NCBI RefSeq assembly: GCF_001942305.1
Contig: NZ_MKKE01000016.1
Span: forward strand, 1-64,000
Direction: 5' to 3'
Origin: Saccharomonospora sp. CUA-673
Lineage (GTDB): Bacteria > Actinomycetota > Actinomycetes > Mycobacteriales > Pseudonocardiaceae
DNA length: 64,000 nucleotides
Part shown: in pieces, positions 39,451 through 50,064 of the stretch
How the letters are laid out: the number at the start of each line of letters is the position of its first letter
Position numbering within the stretch: position 1 is the first letter of the stretch
Notes under the pieces: model-generated
The model's database searches: none
Told to the model about the DNA's origin: nothing
The model's input: the letters and a program-made list of their open reading frames with translations, nothing else
Translations under genes and position numbers: made by a program

Positions 39451-39531
39451 GCAGTTTGTGACCCGGTGTCGTGAACTCCGGTCGAACCGACGCGAAACAC
39501 CTCACCGGGGGTCCACGAATCCGCAAAACTG

Positions 39532-41753
39532 GTGGACAATGCCGGCGTGACCATGGACGAGAGCACCACGCCCGCGAGCTCTCCGGAATCCCGCCGGGCG
39601 ACCACCGAACCGCCGCCGGAGCCGACCGCCGGCGACGCGGCGAACCACACGCTGCCCGCCGCACCCCCCGCCCCGACGCCCACGGCGCAGGGGCCGAACG
39701 CGCTGCCCGACAACCGGTACTTCAACCGGGAGCTCTCGTGGCAGGACTTCACGCCCGGGTGCTGGCGCTGGCCGAGGACGCATCGCAGCCGCTGCTCGAG
39801 CGGGCCAAGTTCCTGGCCATCTTCGCGTCCAATTTGGATGAGTTCTACATGGTCCGGGTCGCTGGGCTGAAGCGCCGCGACGAGACCGGCCTGTCCGTGC
39901 GCAGCGCGGACGGTCTCACCCCACGTGAGCAGCTGATCCACATCGCCAAGCGCAACCAGGAGCTCGTGCAGCGGCACAACGACGCGTTCGAGTCCCGGGT
40001 GCGGCCCGCGCTGGCCGAGGAGGGCGTCCGGATCGTTCGGTGGTCCGATTTGGACGATTCGGACCACGAGCGGCTCTCCCGATACTTCCGCGAGCAGATC
40101 TTCCCGGTGCTCACCCCGCTCGCCGTCGACCCGGCGCACCCGTTCCCGTACATCTCGGGCCTGTCGCTGAACCTCGCGGTCACGGTGCGCGATCCGCAGG
40201 AGGGCACGGAACGTTTCGCCAGGGTCAAGGTCCCCAACAACGTCCCACGGTTGGTGCGCACCGAACCGCAGCGCGACAGCCGTTCGGCGACGTTCCTTCC
40301 GCTCGAGGAGCTCATCGCCGCCCATCTGGGTGAGTTGTTCTCGGGCATGGAGGTCATCGAGCACCACGCGTTCCGGGTGACGCGCAACGCCGACTTCGAG
40401 GTGGAGGAGGACCGCGACGAGGACCTCCTGCAGGCGCTCGAGCGCGAACTGGCGCAGCGCCGATTCGGTCCGCCGGTGCGCCTCGAGGTCTCGCGGGACA
40501 TGAGCGAGCACATGCTCGAACTGCTGTTGCGGGAACTGGAGGTGGATCCGCGCGACGTCGTCGAGGTCCCCGGTCTGCTCGACCTGTCGTGTCTGACCCA
40601 GCTGCTGTCGGTGGACCGGCAGGACCTCAAGGACCGGCCGTTCGTGCCGGCGACGCCGGCCGCGTTCGGGGAACGGGAGACGCCGAAGAGCGTCTTCTCG
40701 ACCCTGCGCGAGGGCGACGTGCTCGTGCACCACCCCTACGACTCGTTCTCCACGAGTGTGCAGCGGTTCATCGAGCAGGCCGCCGCCGACGAGAAGGTGC
40801 TGGCCATCAAGCAGACGCTGTACCGCACGTCGGGCGATTCCCCGATCGTCGACGCGCTGATCGACGCGGCCGAGGCGGGCAAGCAGGTCGTGGCGCTGGT
40901 GGAGATCAAGGCGCGGTTCGACGAACAGGCCAACATCACGTGGGCGCGCACGCTCGAACGTTCGGGTGTGCACGTGGTCTACGGACTCGTCGGGTTGAAG
41001 ACGCACTGCAAGGTCGCGCTCGTGGTCCGCCAGGAGGGTTCGACGATCCGCCGCTACTGCCACATCGGCACCGGCAACTACAACCCGAAGACGGCGCGCC
41101 ACTACGAGGACATGGGTCTGTTCACGGCCGATCCGGCGATCGGCGCCGATCTGACGGACCTGTTCAACGTCCTGACCGGCTACTCGCACCAGGCGACGTA
41201 CCGCAACATCCTGACCTCTCCCAACGGGATCCGGCGCGGCATCCTCGAGCGGATCTCCGACGAGATCGAACGTTCCCGACAGGGCGTCGACGCGGGCATC
41301 CGGCTCAAGTGCAACTCGTTGGTCGACGAACAGGTCATCGACGGGCTGTACCGCGCGTCGCAGGCCGGTGTCCCGGTCGAGATCATCGTGCGCGGCATCT
41401 GCGCGCTCAAGCCCGGCGTGGAGGGGCTCAGCGAGAACATCCGCGTGCGCTCGATCCTCGGCCGGTTCCTGGAGCACTCCCGCATCTTCCACTTCCGCGG
41501 CGCCGGGACGTACTGGATCGGCAGTGCCGACATGATGCACCGCAACCTCGACCGTCGGATCGAGGCGCTCGTGCAGGTGCGGGACCCGAAGCTGGCCGAC
41601 CAGCTGGACGAGACGTTCAACTCGCAGCTCGACCCGCACACCCGGTGCTGGGTCCTGTCCCCGACGGGCGAATGGCACCCCTCGCCCGCGGACACGACCG
41701 ATGTCCGTGACCATCAAGTCGAATCGCTACGCAAACACGGAGCACAAGGGTGA
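39532..41753 (+). CDS. ppk: Polyphosphate kinase 1, frame interrupted near the N-terminus
   Basis: Reversibly makes polyphosphate from ATP. The N-terminal domain starts with [12 protein letters not shown]; the second frame continues [20 protein letters not shown]. One added A at 39751 gives [15 protein letters not shown], the family sequence, and 740 aa. The phospho-accepting His region ([21 protein letters not shown]) and second catalytic region ([20 protein letters not shown]) are intact. About 55 disordered Pro/Thr residues precede the domain. Start GTG 39532 is uncertain; GTG 39547 and ATG 39553 are alternatives. The stop overlaps the mutT1 start. Confidence 0.92.
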
Positions 41754-42712
41754 GCACGACAACCGCCGACCGCATTGCCTCGCACGCCGCGGGCGCCGTG
41801 CTGTGGCGCCCCGCGGGTTCGAACGACACCGACGTCGAGATCGCCGTTGTCCACCGGCCACGGTACGACGACTGGTCACTGCCGAAAGGCCACCTCGACC
41901 CGGGTGAAACGGCGCCCGTCGCCGCGGTCCGGGAACTCGAGGAGGAAACGGGCCACGCGGCCGTTCTGGGCGCTTTCCTGAAACGGGTCGAATACCGCAT
42001 CGCGCGCGGCCGGAAAGCCGTCGACTACTTCGCCGCCCGCGCCGGCGACGAAGTGGCGCGCGGTTTCACCCCGAATGACGAAGTGGACCAACTGCGCTGG
42101 CACTCCCCGTCCGAGGCGCGGGAGTTGTTGTCCTACGACTCGGACGTCGAGGTCGTGAAGGAGTTCGCCGCACGTCCGACGGAGACCACGACCGTGTTGC
42201 TGGTGCGCCACGCGAAGGCGGGCAAACGGGAGAACTGGGCGGGAGACGACGATCTGCGTCCGCTCAGCGATGCCGGCCGGCGGCAGGCATCGGCGCTGCG
42301 GGAGATGCTGGCGACGTTCGGCCCGGACCGGGTCCTGTCCGCGCCGCTGCTGCGGTGTGTGCACACCGTGCAGGGCGTCGCGGACGACATCGGCGTCGAG
42401 GTGGTGCACGACGATGCGCTGTCGGAACGCAGCTACGCCGCCGACCCGGACGCGCCGATCGAGCGGATCGGCGAGCTCGCCGCGGAGGGCGGCACTCCCG
42501 TGTTGTCCAGTCAGGGCGGGGTGATCCCGTACATCGTCGAAACGCTCGCCGTCCGGGACGGCGTCACGCCCCGGGCGAATCCGCCGGCGGTCGCGGCCGA
42601 CGGGGTCACGGCGAAGAAGGGTTCGCTCTGGCAGCTCACTTTCGACGCTGACGGCCGTCTCGTGGACGCGACCTACCTTTCCAGCGCCCTGCCTACGCCG
42701 ACGGCCGCGTAG
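41750..42712 (+). CDS. mutT1: MutT1-type Nudix hydrolase with histidine-phosphatase domain
   Basis: Two domains: an N-terminal Nudix hydrolase with the complete box [22 protein letters not shown], and a C-terminal RHG-type histidine phosphatase ([34 protein letters not shown]). In mycobacteria this fusion hydrolyses 8-oxo-GTP and dinucleoside polyphosphates to limit mutation. 320 aa. GTG 41750 overlaps the ppk stop by four bases (GTGA), so the pair is coupled. A strong hairpin terminator follows. Confidence 0.93.
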   Translation: MSTTTADRIASHAAGAVLWRPAGSNDTDVEIAVVHRPRYDDWSLPKGHLDPGETAPVAAVRELEEETGHAAVLGAFLKRVEYRIARGRKAVDYFAARAGDEVARGFTPNDEVDQLRWHSPSEARELLSYDSDVEVVKEFAARPTETTTVLLVRHAKAGKRENWAGDDDLRPLSDAGRRQASALREMLATFGPDRVLSAPLLRCVHTVQGVADDIGVEVVHDDALSERSYAADPDAPIERIGELAAEGGTPVLSSQGGVIPYIVETLAVRDGVTPRANPPAVAADGVTAKKGSLWQLTFDADGRLVDATYLSSALPTPTAA

Positions 42713-42740
42713 GCCGCACAGGCCAACTCAGGGCCGTATA

Positions 42741-42824
42741 CGGCATTCCCACGCGAACGGGCCCCGATCCACTGTGTTCCGACAGCGGATGCGGGGCCCG
42801 TTCGCGGATACGGCGGGAATGCCG
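42741..42824. terminator. Large bidirectional hairpin between mutT1 and hupB
   Basis: An inner perfect 14-bp stem (GCGAACGGGCCCCG at 42753-42766 with its complement at 42792-42805) is enclosed by a second stem (CGGCATTCCC at 42741-42750 with GGGAATGCCG at 42815-42824). It lies between the ends of two convergent genes and would stop transcripts from both. Confidence 0.8.
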
Positions 42825-42841
42825 CCGACGAAGAGGTGTGC

Positions 42842-43714
42842 TTACTTCTTCTTCGCGGTGGTCTTCTTCGCCGCGGACGCCTTGGCGGTCGAGGCCTTGG
42901 CCGTGGAGGCCTTGGCGGTGGTCTTCGTCGCCGGCTTCGCGGCCGCCTTCGTCGTCTTGGCAGCGGTCTTCGGGGCCGCCTTGGTGGCGGTCTTCTTCGC
43001 CGTGCTCTTGGCGGCCGTGCTCTTCGCCGCGGTCGCCTTGGACGCCGTGCTCTTCGAGGCGGTGGACTTCGAAGCCGTCGCCTTGGATGCGGTGGACTTC
43101 GCCGCGGTCTTCGGAGCAGCCTTCGCGGTGCTCTTCGCCGCCGTCGTCTTGCCCTTGGTGGCGGTGGACTTCGCGGCCGTGCTCTTGGCGGCGGTGCTCT
43201 TGGCGGCCGTCGCCTTCGAGGCCGTCGACTTCGCCGCGGTCGTCTTGCCCCGCGTGGTCGTCGACTTGGTCGCCGTCTTCGGGGCCGCCTTCGTGGCGGT
43301 GGCACGCGTGGCGGTGGTGGCCCGCGAACGCGTCGTGGTGCTGCGCGTGGACGTGGCAGCGGTGGCGCGGGTGGTCGTGCCGCGGGCGGTCGTACCCGAC
43401 ACGGCCGGCTTGGCCTTCGTGACCTTCGGCAGCTTCTTCGTGCCGCTCACGACGTCCTTGAACGTGGTGCCCGGGCGGAAAGCCGGAACGTTCGTCTTCT
43501 TCACGCGCACGGTCTCGCCGGTGCGCGGGTTGCGCGCGGTGCGGGCTGCGCGGGCGCGCTTCTCGAACACACCGAAGCCGGTGATGTTCACCTTTTCGCC
43601 CTTGTTGACCGTCCGGATGATGATGTCGACGAGATTGTCGACGGCCTGCGTGGCGACCTTCTTGTCGCCCAGGCGCTCGCCGAGCGCCTCGATGAGTTGG
43701 GCCTTGTTGGCCAT
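42842..43714 (-). CDS. hupB: HU-type nucleoid protein with long Lys/Ala/Thr tail
   Basis: The first 90 residues are a canonical HU domain ([54 protein letters not shown]). The remaining 200 residues are repeats of the type [10 protein letters not shown] and [13 protein letters not shown], longer than the mycobacterial tail (about 115 aa) and similar in kind to eukaryotic H1 tails. It binds and bridges DNA. AGGAGG precedes ATG 43714. The 255 bp upstream (43715-43969) include its promoter region; no other gene is visible there. Confidence 0.95.
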   Translation of the reverse strand: MANKAQLIEALGERLGDKKVATQAVDNLVDIIIRTVNKGEKVNITGFGVFEKRARAARTARNPRTGETVRVKKTNVPAFRPGTTFKDVVSGTKKLPKVTKAKPAVSGTTARGTTTRATAATSTRSTTTRSRATTATRATATKAAPKTATKSTTTRGKTTAAKSTASKATAAKSTAAKSTAAKSTATKGKTTAAKSTAKAAPKTAAKSTASKATASKSTASKSTASKATAAKSTAAKSTAKKTATKAAPKTAAKTTKAAAKPATKTTAKASTAKASTAKASAAKKTTAKKK

Positions 43715-43969
43715 TCCAGTCCTCCAAGAAGAACTACGTGTTACCCGGCCACACCGGCCGACATGCGCACACGGTATTACCTACGCAGCACAAATTCCAA
43801 ACGGCACGCGGATTTCTTCCTTATCGGATGGGGGATCCCCGAGCGATAAGGTCCGCCGGGAGCGGTATCCGCGTGGCCGTCTGGTGTCGGGTGTTCGGCC
43901 GGTGGGCCGGGTCGAATTCCCTTGCTGAACAGGGAATCTCTGCAGTTGTCCTGGGGCCGGAGCGCGCCG

Positions 43970-44571
43970 TCAGCCCGCCGCGGCGGGCAGTGTCACGGGC
44001 TTGTGAGCCGGACGTGTGGTCTCGAACTCGGCGATGGCGTCGGCGTGCCGCAGGGTGAGCGCGATGTCGTCGAGCCCCTCCATCAGACGCCAACGGGTGT
44101 AGTCGTCGATCTCGAAGGGCGCGCTGAAGTTCTTGGCCCGTACGGTCTTCTCGGCAAGGTCCACAGTGACCTCGGTGCCGGGCTCGTTCTCGAGCAGCTT
44201 CCACAGCAGCTCGACGTCGTCCTGCGAGCACTGCGCGGCCACGAGACCCTGCTTGCCGGCGTTGCCTCGGAAGATGTCGCGAACCGGGACGAGATGACGA
44301 CCCGGAAGCCGTAGTTCATGAGCGCCCACACGGCGTGCTCACGCGAGGAGCCGGTGCCGAAGTCCGGTCCGGCGACCAGGACGCTGCCCCGGTTGAACGG
44401 CTCGACGTTCAGGACGAACTGCTCGTCGCCGCGCCAGGCGGCGAACAGGCCGTCCTCGAAGCCCGTGCGGCTCACGCGCTTGAGGTAGACGGCCGGGATG
44501 ATCTGGTCGGTGTCCACGTTGGACCTGCGCAGGGGGACGCCGATGCCGGTGTGCTCGGTGATCGCTTCCAT
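43970..44571 (-). CDS. leuD: 3-isopropylmalate dehydratase small subunit, frame interrupted
   Basis: Second step of leucine synthesis, as a heterodimer with LeuC. N-terminal part: [40 protein letters not shown], and the [13 protein letters not shown] loop. The frame breaks after VVISSRFA; one added C near 44279 gives [17 protein letters not shown] and 200 aa, the normal length. Start ATG 44571 lies 37 bp after the leuC stop on the same strand. Confidence 0.92.
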
Positions 44572-44608
44572 GCTGATGACTCCGTTGATGTGGTGGTGCC
44601 GGCGGGGG

Positions 44609-46021
44609 TCAGAGGTCTTCGGGCGAGGACAACGTGCCGCGCACGGCTGTGGCGGCCGCCACGAGCGGCGAGACGAGGTGTGTCCGGCCGCCCTTGCCCT
44701 GTCGGCCTTCGAAGTTGCGGTTCGAGGTCGAGGCGCTGCGCTCACCCGGCTTGAGCTGATCCGGGTTCATGCCGAGGCACATCGAGCAGCCCGCCTGGCG
44801 CCATTCGGCACCCGCGTCGAGGAAGATCTTGTCGAGGCCCTCCTCCTCGGCCGACTTGCGCACGCGCATGGAGCCGGGCACGACGAGCATGCGCACGCTG
44901 TCGGCGACCTTCTTGCCGCGCAGCACGTCCGCGGCGGCGCGCAGGTCCTCGATCCGGCCGTTGGTGCACGAGCCGAGGAACACCGTGTCGACGGCGATGT
45001 CGCGCAGCGGCGTGCCGGGGACGAGATCCATATAGGACAGGGCCTTCTCGGCCGCGAACTTGGCGCTCTCGTCACCCATCTGCTCGGGGTCGGGCACGGT
45101 CTCGCCGAGCGGGAGCCCCTGGCCGGGGTTGGTGCCCCACGTGACGAACGGGGTGAGTGTGTCGGCGTCGACGGTGACCTCGGCGTCGAACTCGGCGTCG
45201 GCGTCGGTGCGCAGCTCCCGCCATGCGGACACGGCCTCGTCCCACTGCTCGCCCTGCGGCGCGTGGGGACGGCCCTTGAGGTACTCGAACGTCGTCTCGT
45301 CCGGCGCGATCATGCCGGCGCGCGCGCCTGCCTCGATCGACATGTTGCAGATCGTCATGCGCGCTTCCATCGACAGCGATTCGATGGCGCTGCCGCGGTA
45401 TTCGAGCACGTATCCCTGCCCGCCGCCGGTGCCGATCTTCGCGATGACGGCGAGAATGATGTCCTTGGCCGTGACGCCGGGGCGCAGCGTGCCCTCGACA
45501 TTGATCGCCATGGTCTTGAACGGGCGCAACGGAAGGGTCTGCGTGGCGAGCACGTGCTCGACCTCGGAGGTGCCGATGCCGAAGGCCATGGCACCGAAGG
45601 CGCCGTGCGTCGAGGTGTGGCTGTCGCCGCACACCACGGTCGTGCCGGGCTGGGTGAGGCCGAGCTGCGGGCCGATCACGTGGACGATGCCCTGTTCGGC
45701 GTCGCCCATGGGATGCAGCCGGATGCCGAACTCGTCGCAGTTCCTGCGCAGGGTGTCCACCTGGGTCTTCGACACCGGGTCGGCGATCGGCAGCTCGATG
45801 TCGACCGTCGGCACGTTGTGGTCCTCGGTGGCGATGGTGAGATCGGGCCGGCGCACCGTCCGGCCGGCGAGCCGGAGGCCGTCGAACGCCTGCGGACTCG
45901 TGACCTCGTGCACGAGATGCAGGTCGATGAACAGCAGGTCGGGCTCCGCGCCTTCGCCACGGCGTACCGTGTGCTCGTCCCACACCTTCTCCGCGAGTGT
46001 GCGACCCCGTTTCTCCGCCAT
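44609..46021 (-). CDS. leuC: 3-isopropylmalate dehydratase large subunit
   Basis: Aconitase-family 4Fe-4S enzyme, 470 aa. Cluster ligands: [13 protein letters not shown] (first Cys) and [13 protein letters not shown] (two Cys). Substrate-loop motifs [20 protein letters not shown] and the N-terminal [12 protein letters not shown] are present. ATG 46021 has GAAGGAG upstream. It is divergent from the IclR regulator, which is the probable controller of leuCD. Confidence 0.96.
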   Translation of the reverse strand: MAEKRGRTLAEKVWDEHTVRRGEGAEPDLLFIDLHLVHEVTSPQAFDGLRLAGRTVRRPDLTIATEDHNVPTVDIELPIADPVSKTQVDTLRRNCDEFGIRLHPMGDAEQGIVHVIGPQLGLTQPGTTVVCGDSHTSTHGAFGAMAFGIGTSEVEHVLATQTLPLRPFKTMAINVEGTLRPGVTAKDIILAVIAKIGTGGGQGYVLEYRGSAIESLSMEARMTICNMSIEAGARAGMIAPDETTFEYLKGRPHAPQGEQWDEAVSAWRELRTDADAEFDAEVTVDADTLTPFVTWGTNPGQGLPLGETVPDPEQMGDESAKFAAEKALSYMDLVPGTPLRDIAVDTVFLGSCTNGRIEDLRAAADVLRGKKVADSVRMLVVPGSMRVRKSAEEEGLDKIFLDAGAEWRQAGCSMCLGMNPDQLKPGERSASTSNRNFEGRQGKGGRTHLVSPLVAAATAVRGTLSSPEDL

Positions 46022-46130
46022 CAGGGCTCCTTCGTGACCGTCGCTGGGAACTGGTCGACCGGGTGGTGAACTCCCGGCCGTGTGTCCCAAAATCTGGACG
46101 TCCCAGACTTCGGGATTGTAGTATCGCTGT
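46022..46130. promoter_or_regulatory. leuC-ndgR divergent promoter region with palindrome
   Basis: For ndgR, TAGTAT at 46119-46124 sits six bases before the GTG start, so the mRNA is probably leaderless; a CTGGAC at 46094-46099 could serve as a weak -35. Overlapping it is a near-palindrome TCTGGACGTCCCAGA (46093-46107), a plausible operator for autoregulation and for control of leuCD. The leuC promoter itself is not clear by eye. Confidence 0.45.
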
Positions 46131-46850
46131 GTGGGACAGCATAACTCTGAAGCTCAGCAGAGCGGAATCGGCGTCTTGGACAAGGCGGTCGCGGTGTTGC
46201 AGGCGGCCGCGGCCCAGCCGTGTGGCTTGGCGGAGTTGTGCGCCGAGACGGGGCTGCCTCGTGCGACGGCGCACCGGCTCGCGGTGGGTCTGGAGGCGCA
46301 TCGGCTGTTGCGGCGCGGACCGGACGGCCGATGGCGGCCGGGTGCGGCGTTGGCGGAGCTGTCGGGGGGTACGGCGGATCCGTTGTTGGACGCGGCGGCG
46401 GTCGTGCTGCCCAAGTTGCGGGACATGACGGGCGAGAGCGTCCAGTTGTATCGCCGGGACGGGGTGCAGCGGGTGTGCGTGGCGGCGGCGGAGCCGCCGA
46501 GCGGGCTGCGGGACACGGTGCCGGTGGGTTCGCGGATGCCGATGACGGCGGGCTCGGGTGCGAAGGTGCTGACGGCGTGGGCGGATCCGCATACGCAGCA
46601 GGCGATCTTGACCGAGGCGGTGTTCGGTGAGCGGACGCTGCTGGAGGTGCGTCGGCGCGGGTGGGCGCAGAGTGTCGCCGAGCGCGAGCCGGGTGTGTCG
46701 AGCGTGTCGGCCCCGGTCCGGGATTCGTCCGGGGCGGTAGTCGCAGCGGTCTCGGTGTCCGGCCCGGTGGATCGCATCGGCCGCAAACCGGGCGCCCGCT
46801 GGGCCAGCGACCTCCTGGAAGCAGCCGAAAACCTCCAAGACCGCCTCTAA
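46131..46850 (+). CDS. ndgR: IclR-family regulator of leucine genes (NdgR/LtbR-type)
   Basis: A 239-residue IclR regulator: the N-terminal winged helix is [20 protein letters not shown] and [20 protein letters not shown]; the C-terminal effector domain has [21 protein letters not shown] and ends in a helix of Ala/Glu/Leu. Divergent placement next to leuC is conserved for NdgR (Streptomyces) and LtbR (Corynebacterium), which control leuCD and other amino-acid genes. GTG 46131 directly follows a -10 element. The symbol is assigned by synteny. Confidence 0.88.
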   Translation: MGQHNSEAQQSGIGVLDKAVAVLQAAAAQPCGLAELCAETGLPRATAHRLAVGLEAHRLLRRGPDGRWRPGAALAELSGGTADPLLDAAAVVLPKLRDMTGESVQLYRRDGVQRVCVAAAEPPSGLRDTVPVGSRMPMTAGSGAKVLTAWADPHTQQAILTEAVFGERTLLEVRRRGWAQSVAEREPGVSSVSAPVRDSSGAVVAAVSVSGPVDRIGRKPGARWASDLLEAAENLQDRL

Positions 46851-46870
46851 CCCCCCAAGGGCCCCAAAAG

Positions 46871-47000
46871 CTCCCAAGGGCCCTATGGTCGCGTTGAACG
46901 CGACGAATGTTCCCCTCGCTCCCCTGGCGTGCACCATCGGCGCGCAAGCTTGCGAAGGGAAGAATAGTCGCGTTCAACGCAACTATGGGGCCCTCGGGAG
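46871..47000. repeat. 130-bp imperfect inverted repeat with the GGGCCC-ATAGT core
   Basis: Left arm from 46871 (CTCCCAAGGGCCC, then GCGTTGAACGCGAC) and right arm ending at 47000 (GCGTTCAACGC, then ACTATGGGGCCCTCGGGAG) are nearly reverse complements over about 39 bases; each arm also holds its own small palindrome GCGTTGAACGC. It lies after ndgR in a 335-bp gene-free stretch (46851-47185). It shares its core with the repeat at 16090-16196. Confidence 0.75.
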
Positions 47001-47136
47001 CACCACCCCACCCCTCGACCGCAGGCCGAGCGAGCGAACGGAACTTCCGGACGAAACGCAACCACAGGCAGGGGGTCCGGGGGCGAAGCCCGCCGGGCTG
47101 GGGGTGTGGGGCTGCGCCCCCACAAGGCACAACGAG

Positions 47137-47172
47137 AAAAACCCTATCCGCGCTTTCCGCAGATAGGGTTTT
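47137..47172 (-). terminator. Intrinsic terminator after tRNA-Glu
   Basis: Arms AAAACCCTATC (47137-47147) and GATAGGGTTTT (47162-47172) are exact complements with a 14-base loop; on the minus strand the stem is followed by TTTTT. It lies 13 bp beyond the 3' end of tRNA-Glu and would end the tRNA transcript. Confidence 0.82.
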
Positions 47173-47185
47173 CCCGTTTTTCTCG

Positions 47186-47258
47186 TACCCCCGATGGGAT
47201 TCGAACCCACGCTACCGGCGTGAGAGGCCGGCGTCCTAGGCCGCTAGACGACGGGGGC
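47186..47258 (-). tRNA. tRNA-Glu (anticodon CTC)
   Basis: A 73-base cloverleaf: acceptor GCCCCCG paired with CGGGGGT (G1-U72 wobble, usual for actinobacterial tRNA-Glu), anticodon stem CCGGC/GCCGG with loop CTCTCAC giving anticodon CTC, and T-arm with GGTTCGAATCCC. CCA is not encoded. It lies on the same strand as tRNA-Gln and gltX. Confidence 0.96.
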
Positions 47259-47311
47259 TTGTTCTTTTGTGTTGGAAGAGAACTTACCAGACCGGTTTGT
47301 TCGCTTCTCAG

Positions 47312-47383
47312 CTGGGGTACCAGGACTCGAACCTAGACTAACTGAACCAGAATCAGTCGTGCTGCCAATTACACCATACCCCA
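47312..47383 (-). tRNA. tRNA-Gln (anticodon CTG)
   Basis: A 72-base cloverleaf: acceptor TGGGGTA paired with TACCCCA, discriminator G, anticodon stem ACTGA/TCAGT with loop TTCTGGT giving anticodon CTG, T-arm with GGTTCGAGTCC. CCA is not encoded. It lies 53 bp upstream of tRNA-Glu, probably one transcript. Actinobacteria usually lack GlnRS, so this tRNA is likely charged by the nearby gltX product and then amidated. Confidence 0.96.
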
Positions 47384-47570
47384 ACGGATACTTCGTCCGA
47401 GCTCGCCGCAGCGTCCTAGTCCACTGCAGTGCCGAGACACCGTAGTGGCGGCCGGGTCCGTATCGCGTTGTTGAAGAAAGCATAGACCACGCTGCGTGGC
47501 CACAGTCAGCCGGGGTCCCCCATCGACGCCCGGACGGCGGCGACGGCGACTCCCCGAGCGTATGCGGTGC

Positions 47571-48358
47571 TCAGCGGGGCGCGGGGACGCCGACGCGCAC
47601 GAACTCGGACACGAGCAGCTCGGGCAGTTCGGTGAGCGTGGTGAGCAGGTGCACACCGGCGGGCAGCTCGGCGTCCTCACCCGCCCGGTCTAGCCAGACG
47701 CCGCCGAGACCGGCGTCACGGCGCCGACGGCGTCGGTGGCGAGCTTGTCGCCCACGTGCACGGCTTCGCGGGGGTCGCAGCCGAGCTGGAGGCACACGTA
47801 CTCGAACATGGCCGCGTCCGGTTTGGCGACGCCGATCTCGCCGGCGATGGCGACGTGGTCGAAGAAGCGGGCGAGGCCCAGCGCGGCCAGCTTGTCGCGC
47901 TGGTGGGCGCCGGAGGCGTTGGTCACGGCCGCGAGCTGGACGCCGGCGGCGGTGAGCCACTCGAGACATGGGAGGACGTCGTCGAACAGGCGCCAGGAGC
48001 GGTTCAGCAGGGCCTTGCGCCGGGCTTCGAAGTCGGCGGCCTCGTCGAGCGTGACGTCCATGCCGAGGCCGGAGAGGAACGCGTGGCAGCGCCGGGTGTG
48101 CATGTCGGCGTACTCGAGCCGGCCGTCGACGACGTGGGCGACGTGTTCGTCCGTGACCCGTTCCCACGCCGCCCACATGTCGTCGCGGCCGATCAGGGTG
48201 GCGAGCGTGCGCTTGCCGGTCGCCGTGAAGTCGATCAGCGTGTCGTCGATGTCGAGGAACACCGCCCGCAGTTCGGGAGGTGCCCAGACATCGGTATCAG
48301 GACGCCGTGGACCGGCGACGGTTTGCGGAGCTGTCGGGGAGCCAAGCGCAAAAGCCAC
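47571..48358 (-). CDS. HAD-family hydrolase, frame interrupted near the C-terminus
   Basis: Motif I is FLDIDDTLIDF (catalytic Asp pair), motif II lies in LAAVTNASGAHQRDKL, and motif III/IV in GEIGVAKPDAAMFEYV and VHVGDKLATDAVG. The frame then shifts; one added C near 47718 gives DAVGARDAGLGGVWLDRAG, a standard HAD ending, with stop at 47571 and 262 aa. Substrate unknown. The first 20 residues may be upstream of the true start; GTG codons before WAPPELRAVF are alternatives. The next gene upstream is gltX. Confidence 0.85.
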
Positions 48359-48445
48359 CCACGCGAGGCTAGGGGGTTTTGCGCGAGCTCGACTCTGCTA
48401 ACGAGGTGATATGGACCGTTCTGTTTCGGTCCAGCTTCCCTACGC

Positions 48446-49933
48446 TCAGTTGCCCGGAAGCGCGTTACGCAGCCGTCCGAGTGAAATATCCCGGCCGAGC
48501 AATTCCATCGATTCGTACAACGGTGGTGACACGGTGCGTCCGGTCACAGCGACGCGGACGGGCGCGAAGGCCTTGCGGGGCTTGAGACCGAGGTTCTCGA
48601 CGAGTGCGTCCTTGAGTGCCTGTTCGATCTCGGCCGACTCCCACGACGACAGGTTCTCCAGCGCCTCGATGGAGGCGCGCAGCACCGGCTCGGCATCGGG
48701 TCCGAGCGCCTTGGTGGCGGAGGCCTCCTCGGGTGCGAACTCGGCCTCGTCGATGAACAGGAACCGCAGCAGCTCGACCGCCTCGGACAGCACGGCGACG
48801 CGTTCCTGCACGAGCGGTGCGATGGCGGCGAGCGTCTCCCGCTGCGCCGCGGTCGGCTCGGCGGGCAGAACTCCCCCGTCGACGAGGTACGGCACGACGC
48901 GTGCGGTGAAGTCCTCGTGGGTGAGCGCGCGCACGTGGTTGCCGTTGATCGCCTCGGCCTTCTTGACGTCGAAGCGAGCCGGGTTGGCGCTCACCTTGGT
49001 GATCTCGAACGCCTCGACGAGTTCGTCGACGGTGAAGATGTCGCGGTCGTCGGCGATGGACCATCCGAGCAGCGCCAGGTAGTTCAGCAGCCCCTCGGGC
49101 ACGAACCCGCGGTCGCGGTAGTTGAACAGGTTCGACTGCGGGTCGCGTTTGGACAGTTTCTTGTTGCCCTCGCCCATGACGTAGGGCATGTGGCCGAACT
49201 CGGGCACGAACTCGGCGACACCCACCCGCTGCAACGCGCGGTACAGAGCGATCTGCCGGGGCGTCGACGGGAGCAGGTCCTCGCCGCGCAGCACGTGGGT
49301 GATGCGCATCAGCGCGTCGTCGACCGGGTTGGTCAGCGTGTACAGCGGTGCGCCGTTGGCGCGGACGAGGACCGGGTCGGGCACGGTGCCGGCCTTGAAC
49401 TCGATCTCGCCGCGCACGAGGTCGTTCCACGACAGGTCCTCGTCGGGCATCCGCAGCCGCAGCACGGGCTCGCGCCCCTCGGCGCGCAGCGCCTGCTTCT
49501 GCTCGTCGGTGAGATGCCGGTCGTGGTTGTCGTACCCGAGCTGGGGGTCCTGTCCGGCGGCCTTGCGGCGCTCCTGGACCTCCTCGTTGGTGGAGAACGA
49601 CTCGTAGAGCTCGCCCGCCTCGCGGAGCTTCGCCGCGACGTCGCGGTAGACGTCGGCGCGCTCGCTCTGCCGGTACGGGCCGTACTCGCCGCCGACCCCG
49701 GGGCCCTCGTCCCAGTCGATGCCGAGCCAGCGCAGCGCGTCGAGCAGTGCCTCGTAGGACTCCTCGCTGTCGCGCGAGGCGTCGGTGTCCTCGATCCGGA
49801 ACACCAGCTTCCCGCCGTTGTGGCGGGCGAAGGCCCAGTTGAACAAGGCCGTGCGGATGAGGCCCACGTGCGGTGTGCCGGTGGGCGACGGGCAGAAGCG
49901 AGCGCGAACGGCTGCGGGCTTGGTCTCAGTCAT
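48446..49933 (-). CDS. gltX: Glutamyl-tRNA synthetase
   Basis: Class I synthetase, 495 aa. The HIGH-type motif is [19 protein letters not shown], the KMSKS-type motif is [34 protein letters not shown] and [16 protein letters not shown] complete the catalytic core; the C-terminal anticodon-binding domain ends [15 protein letters not shown]. Frame is intact. It is likely non-discriminating (Glu and Gln tRNAs), as in other actinobacteria. ATG 49933; divergent from the flavin monooxygenase. Confidence 0.97.
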   Translation of the reverse strand: MTETKPAAVRARFCPSPTGTPHVGLIRTALFNWAFARHNGGKLVFRIEDTDASRDSEESYEALLDALRWLGIDWDEGPGVGGEYGPYRQSERADVYRDVAAKLREAGELYESFSTNEEVQERRKAAGQDPQLGYDNHDRHLTDEQKQALRAEGREPVLRLRMPDEDLSWNDLVRGEIEFKAGTVPDPVLVRANGAPLYTLTNPVDDALMRITHVLRGEDLLPSTPRQIALYRALQRVGVAEFVPEFGHMPYVMGEGNKKLSKRDPQSNLFNYRDRGFVPEGLLNYLALLGWSIADDRDIFTVDELVEAFEITKVSANPARFDVKKAEAINGNHVRALTHEDFTARVVPYLVDGGVLPAEPTAAQRETLAAIAPLVQERVAVLSEAVELLRFLFIDEAEFAPEEASATKALGPDAEPVLRASIEALENLSSWESAEIEQALKDALVENLGLKPRKAFAPVRVAVTGRTVSPPLYESMELLGRDISLGRLRNALPGN

Positions 49934-49990
49934 AGCCCGACCAGCCTAGCGCTGTTGACTTCGCCGCTGTTCGAGCGCATCCTGTCGATG

Positions 49991-50010
49991 TATTCAACGA
50001 CCGTTGAATA
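49991..50010. promoter_or_regulatory. 20-bp palindrome upstream of the FAD monooxygenase (TetR-type operator)
   Basis: TATTCAACG-AC-CGTTGAATA is a perfect palindrome apart from its two central bases. Its form and position (55 bp before the flavin monooxygenase start, 57 bp from gltX) fit a TetR-family operator controlling the monooxygenase gene. No TetR gene is present in the window near it. Confidence 0.55.
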
Positions 50011-50064
50011 ACAACCCCGGGCAGGGGCCCGTTCCCCGAAATCGGATACGACGAGGTGGTCACG

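Noticed and set aside
38637..41717. Long open frame (over 1000 codons) on the minus strand opposite ppk and cofC
   Set aside because: Antisense shadow of polyphosphate kinase in a high-GC genome; no domain or ribosome-binding site.
46880..47240. Small plus-strand ORFs around 46.9-47.2 kb
   Set aside because: They lie across an inverted repeat, a terminator and the tRNA-Glu gene; no coding signature.
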